This document shows, piece by piece, positions 26,381-34,414 of a stretch of DNA of 64,000 nt (its first letter is position 1; each line of letters begins with the position of its first letter). The notes under the pieces are model-generated. The model saw only the letters and a list, made by a program, of their open reading frames with translations. It was not told where the DNA came from and made no database searches. This DNA comes from CAWFSE01 sp963697565 (GTDB lineage: Bacteria; Actinomycetota; Actinomycetes; CAVWCF01), in assembly GCA_963697565.1 (NCBI GenBank), contig CAVOOM010000007.1, positions 620,001 to 684,000 on the forward strand, read 5' to 3'. A program made the translations under genes and the position numbers.

Positions 26381-27485
26381 TCAAGCCAGGCGAGACCGGG
26401 TTGCCGCGACCCACCGCTCAAGCGCGGCCGCCGCGCTGCCGCTGTCGACGGCAGCCGCCGCCCGATCGAGGGCGGGGGCCAGCAGGTCCTGGACGGAGTC
26501 CGGCGAGCCTGGCCCCTCCGACTCGTCGAGGGCCACCAACGCCGCTGCCGCGTTGAGCAGGACGGCGTCACGGACGGCTCCCCGCTCGCCGGCCAGGAAC
26601 CGCCGGGCCACCTCGGCGTTGAAGGCCGCCGCGCCGCCCCGCAGGGCCTCGCGGGTCGCGGTCGGCAGCCCCAGCGCGGCCGGGTCGACGACCTCCTGGG
26701 CGACGGCCCCGCCGCGCACCCGCCACAGCGACGACGTGGTCGTCGTGGTGAGCTCATCCAGCCCGTCGTCCCCGCGGAACACCAGGGCGGAGACCCCGCG
26801 GCGGGCGAAGACCTCGGCCATCACCCCGGCCATGCGGTGGTCGCCGCAGCCGATCGCCTGGGCCTGCGGCTGCGCCGGGTTGGTCAGCGGCCCCAGGAAG
26901 TTGAACGCCGTGGGCACGCCCAGTTCGCGCCGCGGGCCCGCGGCGTGGCGCATGGCGGGGTGGAAGACCTGCGCGAAGCAGAACGTGATGCCCGCCTCGA
27001 CGGCCACCTCGGCGACCTGCTCGGGCGCCAGGGTGAGCACGACCCCGAGCTCCTCCAGCAGGTCGGCGGCCCCGCAGGCGCTCGATGCCGCCCGGTTGCC
27101 GTGCTTGACCACGCGGGCCCCGGTTCCGGCGACGACCAGGGCCGCCATCGTGGAGATGTTCACCGTGTGGGCGCGGTCGCCGCCCGTGCCCACGACGTCG
27201 ACGAGCGGGCCGGGGACCTCGATCCGGTGCGCGCGGCCGAGCATCGCGGCGACCAGGCCGCGCATCTCCTCGGCCGTCTCGCCCTTGGCCCGCAAGGCGA
27301 TGACGAATCCGGCCACCTGGGCCGGCGTCGCGTCGCCCGCCATGATCTGGTCCATCGCCCACGCGGTCGAGGCGGCGGGCAGCGGCTCACCCCGCAGCAG
27401 GGCGGCCAGGACGTCCGGCCACGCGTGGGTCGGACCCGACTCGGGCCGCGCAGCGGGCGGGTCCACCTGCTCTGGCGGAGTCACG
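26381..27485 (-). CDS. trpD: anthranilate phosphoribosyltransferase
   Basis: 367 residues; transfers phosphoribose from PRPP to anthranilate, the second step of tryptophan synthesis. Motifs: VDVVGTGGDRAHTVNISTMA (PRPP loop), VVKHGNRAASSACGAADLLE, FNFLGPLTNPAQPQAQAIG and LDELTTTTTS. GTG 27485 (VTPPEQVD) begins 4 nt before the upstream receiver gene stop region, so the two genes are coupled. Frame intact. The first about 20 residues are not conserved. Confidence 0.9.
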
Positions 27486-27488
27486 CGG

Positions 27489-27920
27489 TCAGGCAGGCTG
27501 GCGCTCAAGCCGGACCCGCAGCAGAGCCGCGGCGGCCTCGGCCAAGACGACCGGGTCCAGCGGGTGGGCCGCCACACCGTCGGCGCGCGACCAGGCGGCC
27601 AGCCAGGCGTCCTGCGGCCGGCCCACGAGCACGAGCACCGGCGGGCAGCGGAAGATCTCGTCCTTGAGCTGGCGGCAGATCCCCATGCCGCCTGCGGGGA
27701 CCGCCTCTCCGTCAAGGATCGCCAGATCGATGCCGCCGGCGTCCATGGCCCGGATCACGGCCGGCTCGGTCGCGCACTCGAGGTACTCGACCTTCGGCAG
27801 ACCGGCCGCCGGGCGGCGGCCGAGGGCGGTGCGCACGGAGGCGCGCACGTCGACATCGTCGCTGTAGACGAGCACGCGCACCGAGGGCTCGGGGGGCTGG
27901 GGGGCAGGGCTGGTGGCCAC
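27489..27920 (-). CDS. lone receiver-domain protein
   Basis: 143 residues: a short Pro-rich start (VATSPAPQPPEPS) and one receiver-like domain (VRVLVYSDDVDVRASVRTAL, candidate phospho-acceptor in LAILDGEAVPAGG, VLVGRPQDAWLA). There is no output domain. It is upstream of, and probably co-transcribed with, trpD and divergent from ctaE. Whether it is phosphorylated is unknown. GTG 27920 sits 6 nt after TACCAT. Confidence 0.75.
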   Translation of the reverse strand: MATSPAPQPPEPSVRVLVYSDDVDVRASVRTALGRRPAAGLPKVEYLECATEPAVIRAMDAGGIDLAILDGEAVPAGGMGICRQLKDEIFRCPPVLVLVGRPQDAWLAAWSRADGVAAHPLDPVVLAEAAAALLRVRLERQPA

Positions 27921-27926
27921 GCCCGG

Positions 27927-27932
27927 ATGGTA
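27927..27932 (-). promoter_or_regulatory. -10-like hexamer for receiver-trpD unit
   Basis: TACCAT, spacer CCGGGC, then GTG 27920 on the minus strand. Good TANNNT match with no ribosome binding site. Confidence 0.5.
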
Positions 27933-28040
27933 CGCCGTCCGCCTCGGTGGCGCGGTTGTGGCCGGATCGTGACAGGGATCTGAGACGGATCGGGGGGTCG
28001 TGGTCGTTTCCGGGCCCAACTCCTGCCAGAATGCGGCCTC

Positions 28041-28643
28041 GTGGCGACAGCATCCGCGGTTCAGGCCGCCCCCTCGCATGGGGTCAACCGGCCCAACATC
28101 GTCAGTGTCGGGACGATCGTCTGGTTGGCCTCCGAGCTCATGTTCTTCGCGGCCTTGTTCGCGATGTACTTCACAGTGCGCGCGGTCAACGGCCCCGAGT
28201 TCTGGGCGGAGGCCACCGAGAAGCTCAACGTCCCGTTCGCGGCCGTCAACACCACGATCCTGGTGCTGTCGTCGGTGACCTGCCAGCTGGGCGTCTTCGC
28301 CGCCGAGCGCGGCGACGTGATCCGGCTGCGCTTCTGGTTCACGGTGACTTTCCTCATGGGCGCGGTCTTCGTCGTCGGCCAGATCTACGAGTACATCAAG
28401 CTCGTCGGCGAGGGCGTGACGCTGCAGACGACGTACGGCTCGGTCTTCTACCTCACCACCGGCTTCCACGGCCTGCACGTGACGGGCGGCCTCGTCGCCT
28501 TCCTGTTCGTGCTCGGCCGCACGTACGCCGCACGCCGCTTCACCCACGAGCAGGCCACCAGCGCGATCGTCGTGTCGTACTACTGGCACTTCGTCGATGT
28601 GGTCTGGATCGCCCTGTTCGCCACGATCTACCTGATCAAGTAG
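28041..28643 (+). CDS. ctaE: cytochrome c oxidase subunit III
   Basis: 200 residues, five membrane segments, the short actinobacterial form of subunit III of the aa3 oxidase. Visible: VGTIVWLASELMFFAALFAM, VNTTILVLSSVTCQLGVF, FHGLHVTGGLVAFLF (His-rich helix) and VVSYYWHFVDVVWIALFATI. GTG start; a CAGAAT hexamer lies 8 nt upstream, a borderline leaderless arrangement. It heads the ctaE-qcrC-qcrA-qcrB operon, which encodes parts of the fused bc1-aa3 supercomplex of Actinobacteria. Confidence 0.92.
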   Translation: MATASAVQAAPSHGVNRPNIVSVGTIVWLASELMFFAALFAMYFTVRAVNGPEFWAEATEKLNVPFAAVNTTILVLSSVTCQLGVFAAERGDVIRLRFWFTVTFLMGAVFVVGQIYEYIKLVGEGVTLQTTYGSVFYLTTGFHGLHVTGGLVAFLFVLGRTYAARRFTHEQATSAIVVSYYWHFVDVVWIALFATIYLIK

Positions 28644-28652
28644 GCCGCCGCC

Positions 28653-28721
28653 ATGAGCCGCCCGGCCGCCGAGCCCACCTCAGACCTGCCCTGCCCGATC
28701 GACACCAGGGACCGCCTGTGA
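28653..28721 (+). CDS. 22-residue micro-ORF ahead of qcrC
   Basis: ATG 28653 to TGA 28719-28721 encodes MSRPAAEPTSDLPCPIDTRD-RL. Its stop overlaps the GTG start of qcrC (GTGA), which is the signature of translational coupling. There is no clear ribosome binding site. It may be a coupling peptide or chance. Confidence 0.3.
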   Translation: MSRPAAEPTSDLPCPIDTRDRL

Positions 28722-29548
28722 ACACCCTCGCCGCCCGTCGGCGCCACCCCTTGGCCGCGTTCACGCTGCTGGCCGTCGCCCTGCTGGCGGTGGGAGGGGC
28801 GTACGCCCTGGCCACCGGCGCGGCGCAGGCCGAGGCCGCCCCAGCGGCCAGCGCTGCCACCGCGACCCAGATCGAGGAGGGACGCCAGCTCTACCTCGAG
28901 GGCTGCTCCTCCTGCCACGGCCTGAACGCCGAGGGCGTCTCGGCGGCGGACAAGGAGAACTCCAACGGACCCGGCCTCATCGGGGTGGGCGCGGCCGCCG
29001 TCGACTTCCAGGTCGGCACCGGCCGGATGCCGCTGGCCGCCCCGGGCCCGCAGGCGCCCGCCGGCCCGAAGTACGGCGAGCTGCCCTACGACCAGGACCA
29101 GATCAACGCGCTGGCCGCGTACGTCGCCTCGCTCGGCCCCGGCCCGGCGATTCCGACCGCCGAGATGCTCGACTACGAAGACGCCGACCTGGCCCAGGGC
29201 GGGGAGCTCTTCCGGGCGAACTGCTCGCAGTGCCACAACTTCGCCGGCAAGGGCGGCGCGCTGACCAACGGCAAGTACGCCCCGCCAGTGGTCAACTCCG
29301 AGCCGGTGCACATCTACGAGGCCATGCTCACCGGCCCGCAGTCGATGCCGGTCTTCGGCGAGCGCACGATCCTGCCGGAGCAGAAGCGGGCCATCATCAA
29401 GTTCATCAAGACCACAGCCGCGGAGCCCAACCCGGGCGGCTTGGCCCTTGGCCGTATCGGCCCGGTCGCCGAAGGCCTGGTCGTGTGGATCGTCGGGCTC
29501 GGGGCGCTCGCCGCCGTCGCCGTCTGGATCGGGGTCAAGTCCAAGTGA
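28718..29548 (+). CDS. qcrC: ubiquinol-cytochrome c reductase diheme cytochrome c subunit
   Basis: 276 residues. Signal/anchor segment (AFTLLAVALLAVGGAYALAT), two class I cytochrome c domains with haem motifs CSSCH (about residue 67) and CSQCH (about residue 169), and a C-terminal membrane anchor (GLVVWIVGLGALAAVAVWIG). Actinobacterial QcrC carries electrons from the Rieske centre directly to CuA without soluble cytochrome c. GTG start overlapped by the micro-ORF stop; its own stop overlaps the qcrA GTG. Confidence 0.93.
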   Translation: MNTLAARRRHPLAAFTLLAVALLAVGGAYALATGAAQAEAAPAASAATATQIEEGRQLYLEGCSSCHGLNAEGVSAADKENSNGPGLIGVGAAAVDFQVGTGRMPLAAPGPQAPAGPKYGELPYDQDQINALAAYVASLGPGPAIPTAEMLDYEDADLAQGGELFRANCSQCHNFAGKGGALTNGKYAPPVVNSEPVHIYEAMLTGPQSMPVFGERTILPEQKRAIIKFIKTTAAEPNPGGLALGRIGPVAEGLVVWIVGLGALAAVAVWIGVKSK

Positions 29549-30561
29549 GCACTGACAGCAAGGACCTCGCCACGGCGGAGGGCGGCGCGCACGGGTCCGT
29601 CGAGATCCCGCACAAGCCGCGCCGCGCCGACACCGACATCAAAGCGGCCCGGCGCGCGGAGCGGCAGGTCTCGGCGCTCTTTCTGATCTCGGCGCTGTCG
29701 ACGATCGGCTTCGTGGTCGCCTACGTCGCCTTCCCGTCCGACCAGATCATCACGGTGCCGGTCATCGGACCGACGAACGCCTCCAACTTCTTCCTCGGCC
29801 TGGCCCTGGGGGTCGCGCTCTTCTGCATCGGCGCAGGGGCGATCCACTGGGCGAAGAAGCTCATGCCCGACGTCGAAGAGGTCGGCGCAAGGACGCCGCT
29901 GGGGGCCACCCCCGAGGAGACCGCCACCGCCGCCGAGCTCTTCGATGAGGGCGCCGACGCCTCGGGGTTCGTGTCCCGGCCCATCATCCGGCGCAGCCTC
30001 TTGACCGCGCTCGTCCTGCTGCCGATCCCGGCGGTGGTCCTGCTCCGCGACCTCGGCCCGCTGCCCGGCACCAAGCTGCGCGAGACGATCTGGGCCGACG
30101 GCGTCCGCGTCGTCAGCGACGTGTCGTACCTGCCGATCCGGCTGTCCGACATCCCCGTCGGCGGCATGGTCTCGGCGGTGCCCGAGAACCTGCCCGAGGT
30201 CGAGGAGGAGACCGGCACCCTCAACGCTCGTGCCAAGGCGGCCGTCATCGTGGTCCGGATGCTCCCCTCGGAGATCCGCACCCAGCAGAACGACGACTGG
30301 AGCGTGGACGGCGTCATCGCCTTCAGCAAGATCTGCACCCACGTGGGCTGCCCCATTGGCCTGTACGAGCAGCAGACCCACCACCTGCTGTGCCCGTGCC
30401 ACCAATCCACCTTCGACCTCGCCGATTCCGGCAACGTCGTCTTCGGTCCCGCGGCACGCCAACTGCCTCAACTGGCGATCGCGGTGGATGACGAGGGATA
30501 CTTGGTCGCGCGTGGGGACTTCGCCGAGCCGGTGGGCCCTAGCTTCTGGGAGCGCGGATGA
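29545..30561 (+). CDS. qcrA: Rieske iron-sulfur subunit of the bc1 complex
   Basis: 338 residues, longer than mitochondrial Rieske proteins, with three predicted membrane segments as usual in Actinobacteria (LFLISALSTIGFVVAYVAF; FFLGLALGVALFCIGAGAI; LLTALVLLPIPAVVLL). The [2Fe-2S] site is CTHVGCPIGLYEQQ and LLCPCHQSTFDLAD. GTG 29545 and the qcrC stop overlap; the stop overlaps qcrB ATG. Confidence 0.93.
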   Translation: MSTDSKDLATAEGGAHGSVEIPHKPRRADTDIKAARRAERQVSALFLISALSTIGFVVAYVAFPSDQIITVPVIGPTNASNFFLGLALGVALFCIGAGAIHWAKKLMPDVEEVGARTPLGATPEETATAAELFDEGADASGFVSRPIIRRSLLTALVLLPIPAVVLLRDLGPLPGTKLRETIWADGVRVVSDVSYLPIRLSDIPVGGMVSAVPENLPEVEEETGTLNARAKAAVIVVRMLPSEIRTQQNDDWSVDGVIAFSKICTHVGCPIGLYEQQTHHLLCPCHQSTFDLADSGNVVFGPAARQLPQLAIAVDDEGYLVARGDFAEPVGPSFWERG

Positions 30562-32279
30562 GTATCGCGACTAAGGCCGGCGGTGGCGCGGCCAAGTACC
30601 TCGACGAGCGCACCTCGTCGAACAAGTTCCTCAAGAAGAACCTCGGCAAGATCTTCCCCGACCACTGGTCGTTCATGCTGGGCGAGATCGCGCTGTACAG
30701 CTTCATCGTCCTGCTGCTGTCGGGGTCGTTCCTGGCGCTGTTCTTCAAGCCGTCGATGACCGAGGTCATCTACAACGGCTCGTACGTGCCGCTGAACGGC
30801 ATCAAGATGTCGGAGGCGTACGCCTCGTCGCTGGACATCAGCTTCGACATCCGCGGCGGGCTGCTGATGCGGCAGATCCACCACTGGGCGGCGCTGATCT
30901 TCGTCGCGTCGATCATGGTCCACCTGATGCGGGTGTTCTTCACCGGAGCCTTCCGCAAGCCCCGCGAGCTCAACTGGCTGATCGGCGTGGTGCTGCTCAC
31001 GATGGCGCTGCTCGCCGGCTTCTCCGGCTACTCGCTACCCGACGACCTGCTCTCCGGCACCGGCCTGCGGATCGCTGAGGGCGTCATGCTCTCCATCCCC
31101 GTCGTCGGCACCTACCTGTCGATGTTCGTCTTCGGCGGGGAGTTCCCCGGCATCGACTTCATCCCCCGGCTCTACACCGTGCACGTGCTCTTCATCCCGG
31201 GCGCGATCCTCGGCCTGGTGACCGTCCACCTGATGCTGGTGTGGTACCAGAAGCACACCCAGTACCCCGGACCCGGGCGCACCAACGAAAACGTGGTGGG
31301 CTTCCGGCTCTTCCCGATCTACACCGCCAAGGCCGGCGGCTTCTTCTTCATCGTCTTCGGGGTCATCGCGCTGCTGGGCGCCCTGGCCACCGTCAACCCG
31401 ATCTGGCTGTACGGGCCGTACATGCCCGACCAGATCACCGCCGGCTCCCAACCCGACTTCTACATCGGGTTCCTTGAGGGCTCGCTGCGGATGACGCCCG
31501 CGTGGGAGACCACGCTGTGGGGCTACACGCTGTCCTGGAACGTCCTGATCCCCGGCCTGGTCTTGCCCGGTCTGATGTTCACGGCGATGGGCGCCTATCC
31601 ATTCCTGGAGAAGTGGATCACCAAGGACAACTCCGTCCACAACCTCCTCGACCGCCCGCGTAACGCCGCCACCCGCACGGCCTTGGGCGTGATGGCCTTG
31701 ACGTTCTACGGGATCTTGTTCATCGGCGGCGGCAACGACGTCATCGCCACGACGTTCAGCCTGTCGATCAACGCGATCACGCGGTTCCTTCAGGTCCTCA
31801 TCATTATCGGCCCGCCGATCGCCTTCGTGATCACCCGGCGGATCTGCCTGGGCCTGCAGCGCCGCGACCGAGAGAAGCTGCTGCACGGGCGCGAGAGCGG
31901 CATCATCCGCCGCACGCCCGAGGGCGAGTTCTACGAGGTGCATGCGCCGCTGTCCGTCGAGGAGAAGGCCGTGCTCACGTCACGTCAGGTCATCGAGCCC
32001 CTGGCCATCCCAGTCGCGGCCGACGAGAACGGCGTCCGAAATCCAGGTGGCCGCACCGAGCGGCTGCGGGCCCGGCTGTCGCGGTTCTACTTCGACGAGC
32101 AGATCCCGATGCCCACCGCGGCCGAGATCGCCGCGGCCGACGCTCACCTCGCGCATGACAGCGACCACACCCTTGAGCCGGCCCGCACCACCGAGGTGGC
32201 CGAGGGCGAGGTCAGCGAGTTCGGCCAGATCATGCAAAGCGAGGCGCTGGCCCGCGACCGCACCCCGACCGGCTCCTAG
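30558..32279 (+). CDS. qcrB: cytochrome b subunit of the bc1 complex
   Basis: 573 residues, eight membrane segments plus the long actinobacterial C-terminal extension. Haem-binding His residues lie in LMRQIHHWAALIFVASIMVH and LYTVHVLFIPGAILGLVTVH then LMLVWYQKHTQYPGPG; the quinol site helix and NPIWLYGPYMPD are present. ATGA overlap with qcrA. Actinobacterial QcrB is the target of Q203-type inhibitors. It ends shortly before a strong terminator. Confidence 0.93.
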   Translation: MSIATKAGGGAAKYLDERTSSNKFLKKNLGKIFPDHWSFMLGEIALYSFIVLLLSGSFLALFFKPSMTEVIYNGSYVPLNGIKMSEAYASSLDISFDIRGGLLMRQIHHWAALIFVASIMVHLMRVFFTGAFRKPRELNWLIGVVLLTMALLAGFSGYSLPDDLLSGTGLRIAEGVMLSIPVVGTYLSMFVFGGEFPGIDFIPRLYTVHVLFIPGAILGLVTVHLMLVWYQKHTQYPGPGRTNENVVGFRLFPIYTAKAGGFFFIVFGVIALLGALATVNPIWLYGPYMPDQITAGSQPDFYIGFLEGSLRMTPAWETTLWGYTLSWNVLIPGLVLPGLMFTAMGAYPFLEKWITKDNSVHNLLDRPRNAATRTALGVMALTFYGILFIGGGNDVIATTFSLSINAITRFLQVLIIIGPPIAFVITRRICLGLQRRDREKLLHGRESGIIRRTPEGEFYEVHAPLSVEEKAVLTSRQVIEPLAIPVAADENGVRNPGGRTERLRARLSRFYFDEQIPMPTAAEIAAADAHLAHDSDHTLEPARTTEVAEGEVSEFGQIMQSEALARDRTPTGS

Positions 32280-32298
32280 CCCGCGTCCGACCCCACGC

Positions 32299-32334
32299 TG
32301 AGGGGCCGCTCCCCCGCCCGGGAGCGGCCCCTCA
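32299..32334 (+). terminator. strong terminator after qcrB
   Basis: Perfect 15-bp stem TGAGGGGCCGCTCCC / GGGAGCGGCCCCTCA with a 6-nt loop, 20 nt after the qcrB stop. It ends the ctaE-qcrCAB operon. Confidence 0.85.
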
Positions 32335-32461
32335 GCCGTTCCGGCTCTGGCCTTCGGCTGTCGGGGTAAGGCCAGGGGCCGGGTGGTCCCCCCTTGGCCT
32401 ATCCCGCCGAGGCGCGTCGCTGTCGCATCGGACGTGCGCCTTAGCCTCGCGCCCGGCTCCT

Positions 32462-32576
32462 TCACGGCCTGCGGGAGGACCACCCGGCCCCGCCTCACAG
32501 CGCCCCCAGCGGCGACCGGCAAGGCGGAGGTCGGGACGTTGTCCCGCAGGCCGTGAGGAGCGTGCGCGCCTCACGG
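32462..32576. repeat. nested inverted repeats in a convergent intergenic region
   Basis: In the 384-nt gap between qcrB and the transpeptidase gene, TCACGGCCTGCGGGA (32462-32476) is the exact reverse complement of TCCCGCAGGCCGTGA (32542-32556). The right arm overlaps a second perfect stem, CCGTGAGG (32551-32558) with CCTCACGG (32569-32576). The two pairings share bases, so they exclude each other. No gene is visible in 32335-32661. Confidence 0.6.
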
Positions 32577-32661
32577 AAGGCGCATGATCTGGATCGAGGC
32601 GACGGGCGCGCGGCGGATAGGCCAAGGGGCAATGCCCCGGCCTCTGCCGCGGACCACACCG

Positions 32662-33894
32662 CTAGGCGGTGCGCCAGGCGTCGTAGGGGATGTTCCAGTC
32701 GGTCCAGCCGTTGCCCGACTCCAGCTTGCGGGAGCCGTTGACGTACTGGACGACATCACCGATCTTGGAGACCGAGAACAGCCAGGCGGCGTTGTCGTTG
32801 CTCATCCCGGTGCAGCCGTGGCTGACGTTCGCCACGCCCTGCTTGGCCACGGACCACGGGGCCGCGTGCAGGAACTCACCGGAGTTGGTGAGCCGCATGG
32901 CGTACTCGACCTCCAGCCGATAGCCCTCGCTGCTGTTCTCCGGGATGTCGACGGTGTCGCTGTCCATGATCCGGGTGCGCTCCTTTCCCATGATCACCTT
33001 GGTGCCGCCCCGGGTGTCGAAGCCCGGCTTGCCCGTGGTGATCGGGATGGTGCGCAGAACCGCGCCGTTCTGGGTCACGGTCATCGTGTGGTTGGCGATA
33101 TCGACCGTCGACACCGTCGCCGACCCGATCGAGTAGCTCGACGACGCCTTGCCCTCGCCCCAGACGCCCTCGCCGAGGTCGAGCATGTCGAGGTCCGCAT
33201 TGACCGTGACCTCGGTGCCGGGGGCCCAGAACGACGCCGGGCGCCAGTGCAGCTCGCGCTTGGAGACCCAGCGCCAGGAGCCGTCCACCCGGGGCGAGGT
33301 CGCGACGGAGAGGGCCGCCTCGACCGCCTTGCGATCGCCCGGCGTGGCGGTCAGGGTGACCATCACGGGCATCCCGACACCCACGTTGGCTCCTGCCCTC
33401 GGGGAGATCCGGGCGGAGGCCCGCGCGGTGGGCGCGATGGTGGCGAAGGAGCCCTCGGTCCACTTGCCCACGCCATTGGGGTCGACCGCGGCAGCGCGCA
33501 CGGTGTACTGGCCGGAGAACTGCGTCCCGGCCGTCGACACCCACGTGCTTCCGTCGGCTGCCAGCGCACCGGGCAGCTCACCGCCCGCGGCGTCGAGCAC
33601 GGTGACCCCGGTCAGCTTCCCGACCACCGCCTGGACGCGCACCGGCTGGCCTGGCCGGACCTCAGCGCTGCCGGCGACGGGCTCGATCGCCACCTGCGCG
33701 GTCGACACGGCCTTCACGGCGGCCTGTGCGGCCTTGCTGGCCGTAACGGGGGCCTCAGCAGACGCTGGGCCGCCTACGGCGTCGTCAGGGCTCGCAGCGG
33801 CCCCCTGGCAGCCAGTGAGCAGGCCCGCAGAGGCCACCAGGCCGACCGCCAGCGCGGCCCGGATCCCGGGGCGGCGGCGGATGGCGGCAGACAT
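32662..33894 (-). CDS. lipoprotein L,D-transpeptidase (YkuD) with Ig-like domains
   Basis: 410 residues. Lipobox signal GLVASAGLLTGC, two Ig-like beta domains (about residues 70-240) and a C-terminal YkuD catalytic domain with the active-site motif SHGCTGMSN and upstream His in SGEFLHAAPWS. L,D-transpeptidases make 3-3 crosslinks in peptidoglycan; the layout matches mycobacterial LdtMt proteins. ATG 33894 is preferred over GTG 33909 because GACAAT lies 7 nt upstream; both give a good signal peptide. Attached to the outer face of the membrane. Confidence 0.9.
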   Translation of the reverse strand: MSAAIRRRPGIRAALAVGLVASAGLLTGCQGAAASPDDAVGGPASAEAPVTASKAAQAAVKAVSTAQVAIEPVAGSAEVRPGQPVRVQAVVGKLTGVTVLDAAGGELPGALAADGSTWVSTAGTQFSGQYTVRAAAVDPNGVGKWTEGSFATIAPTARASARISPRAGANVGVGMPVMVTLTATPGDRKAVEAALSVATSPRVDGSWRWVSKRELHWRPASFWAPGTEVTVNADLDMLDLGEGVWGEGKASSSYSIGSATVSTVDIANHTMTVTQNGAVLRTIPITTGKPGFDTRGGTKVIMGKERTRIMDSDTVDIPENSSEGYRLEVEYAMRLTNSGEFLHAAPWSVAKQGVANVSHGCTGMSNDNAAWLFSVSKIGDVVQYVNGSRKLESGNGWTDWNIPYDAWRTA

Positions 33895-33901
33895 GAACGC
33901 G

Positions 33902-33907
33902 ATTGTC
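33902..33907 (-). promoter_or_regulatory. -10-like hexamer for transpeptidase gene
   Basis: GACAAT, 7 nt before ATG 33894 on the minus strand. If used, it excludes the upstream in-frame GTG 33909 as start. Confidence 0.35.
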
Positions 33908-34011
33908 ACCCAACGGGGCCGATGAGCGCCACTCCGGGTGGCAGCGGTGGCGGTGCGGTCGCCGGGGACGTCCAGGCCTCTCGCGCCCTGGCGACGGCTG
34001 ACCCGGGTGCG

Positions 34012-34407
34012 CTAGTGCGCGAAGTCGCCGCGGTAGTGCTCGAACACCAACCCGATGGAGGACAAGATGATCAAGAAGGCCCCCAGCACGATCATCCACC
34101 AGCCGAAGATGAAGCCAAGTGCGGCGATGGCGGCCGAGATCCCCAGCGGCAGCGGCCACCAGGAGTGCGGGCTGTAGAAGCCGTACTCCCCAGCGATGTC
34201 GGCGATCTCGCCCTCGGGGTCGTCCTCGGGCCGGGGGTCGACCCGGCTGCCGGTGAACAGGACGTAGAAGCCGATCAGGGCGGACATGAAGCCGGTGAAG
34301 ATCAGGGCGGTGCTGCCCATCGGCTCGGCGGACAGCCACCAGTACACGCCGCCGACGAGGAAGAAGAAGACCGTCAGGTACGCGAAGATGATGCCTTCGA
34401 CCTTCAT
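34012..34407 (-). CDS. ctaF: actinobacterial cytochrome c oxidase subunit IV
   Basis: 131 residues with four membrane segments (IIFAYLTVFFFLVGGVYWWL; ALIFTGFMSALIGFYVLF; LPLGISAAIAALGFIFGWWM; VLGAFLIILSSIGLVFEH). This is the small subunit found only in actinobacterial aa3 oxidases. Last gene of ctaC-ctaD-ctaF, 7 nt after ctaD. The motif GEYGFYSPHSWWPL is typical. Confidence 0.92.
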   Translation of the reverse strand: MKVEGIIFAYLTVFFFLVGGVYWWLSAEPMGSTALIFTGFMSALIGFYVLFTGSRVDPRPEDDPEGEIADIAGEYGFYSPHSWWPLPLGISAAIAALGFIFGWWMIVLGAFLIILSSIGLVFEHYRGDFAH

Positions 34408-34414
34408 GGCGTGC

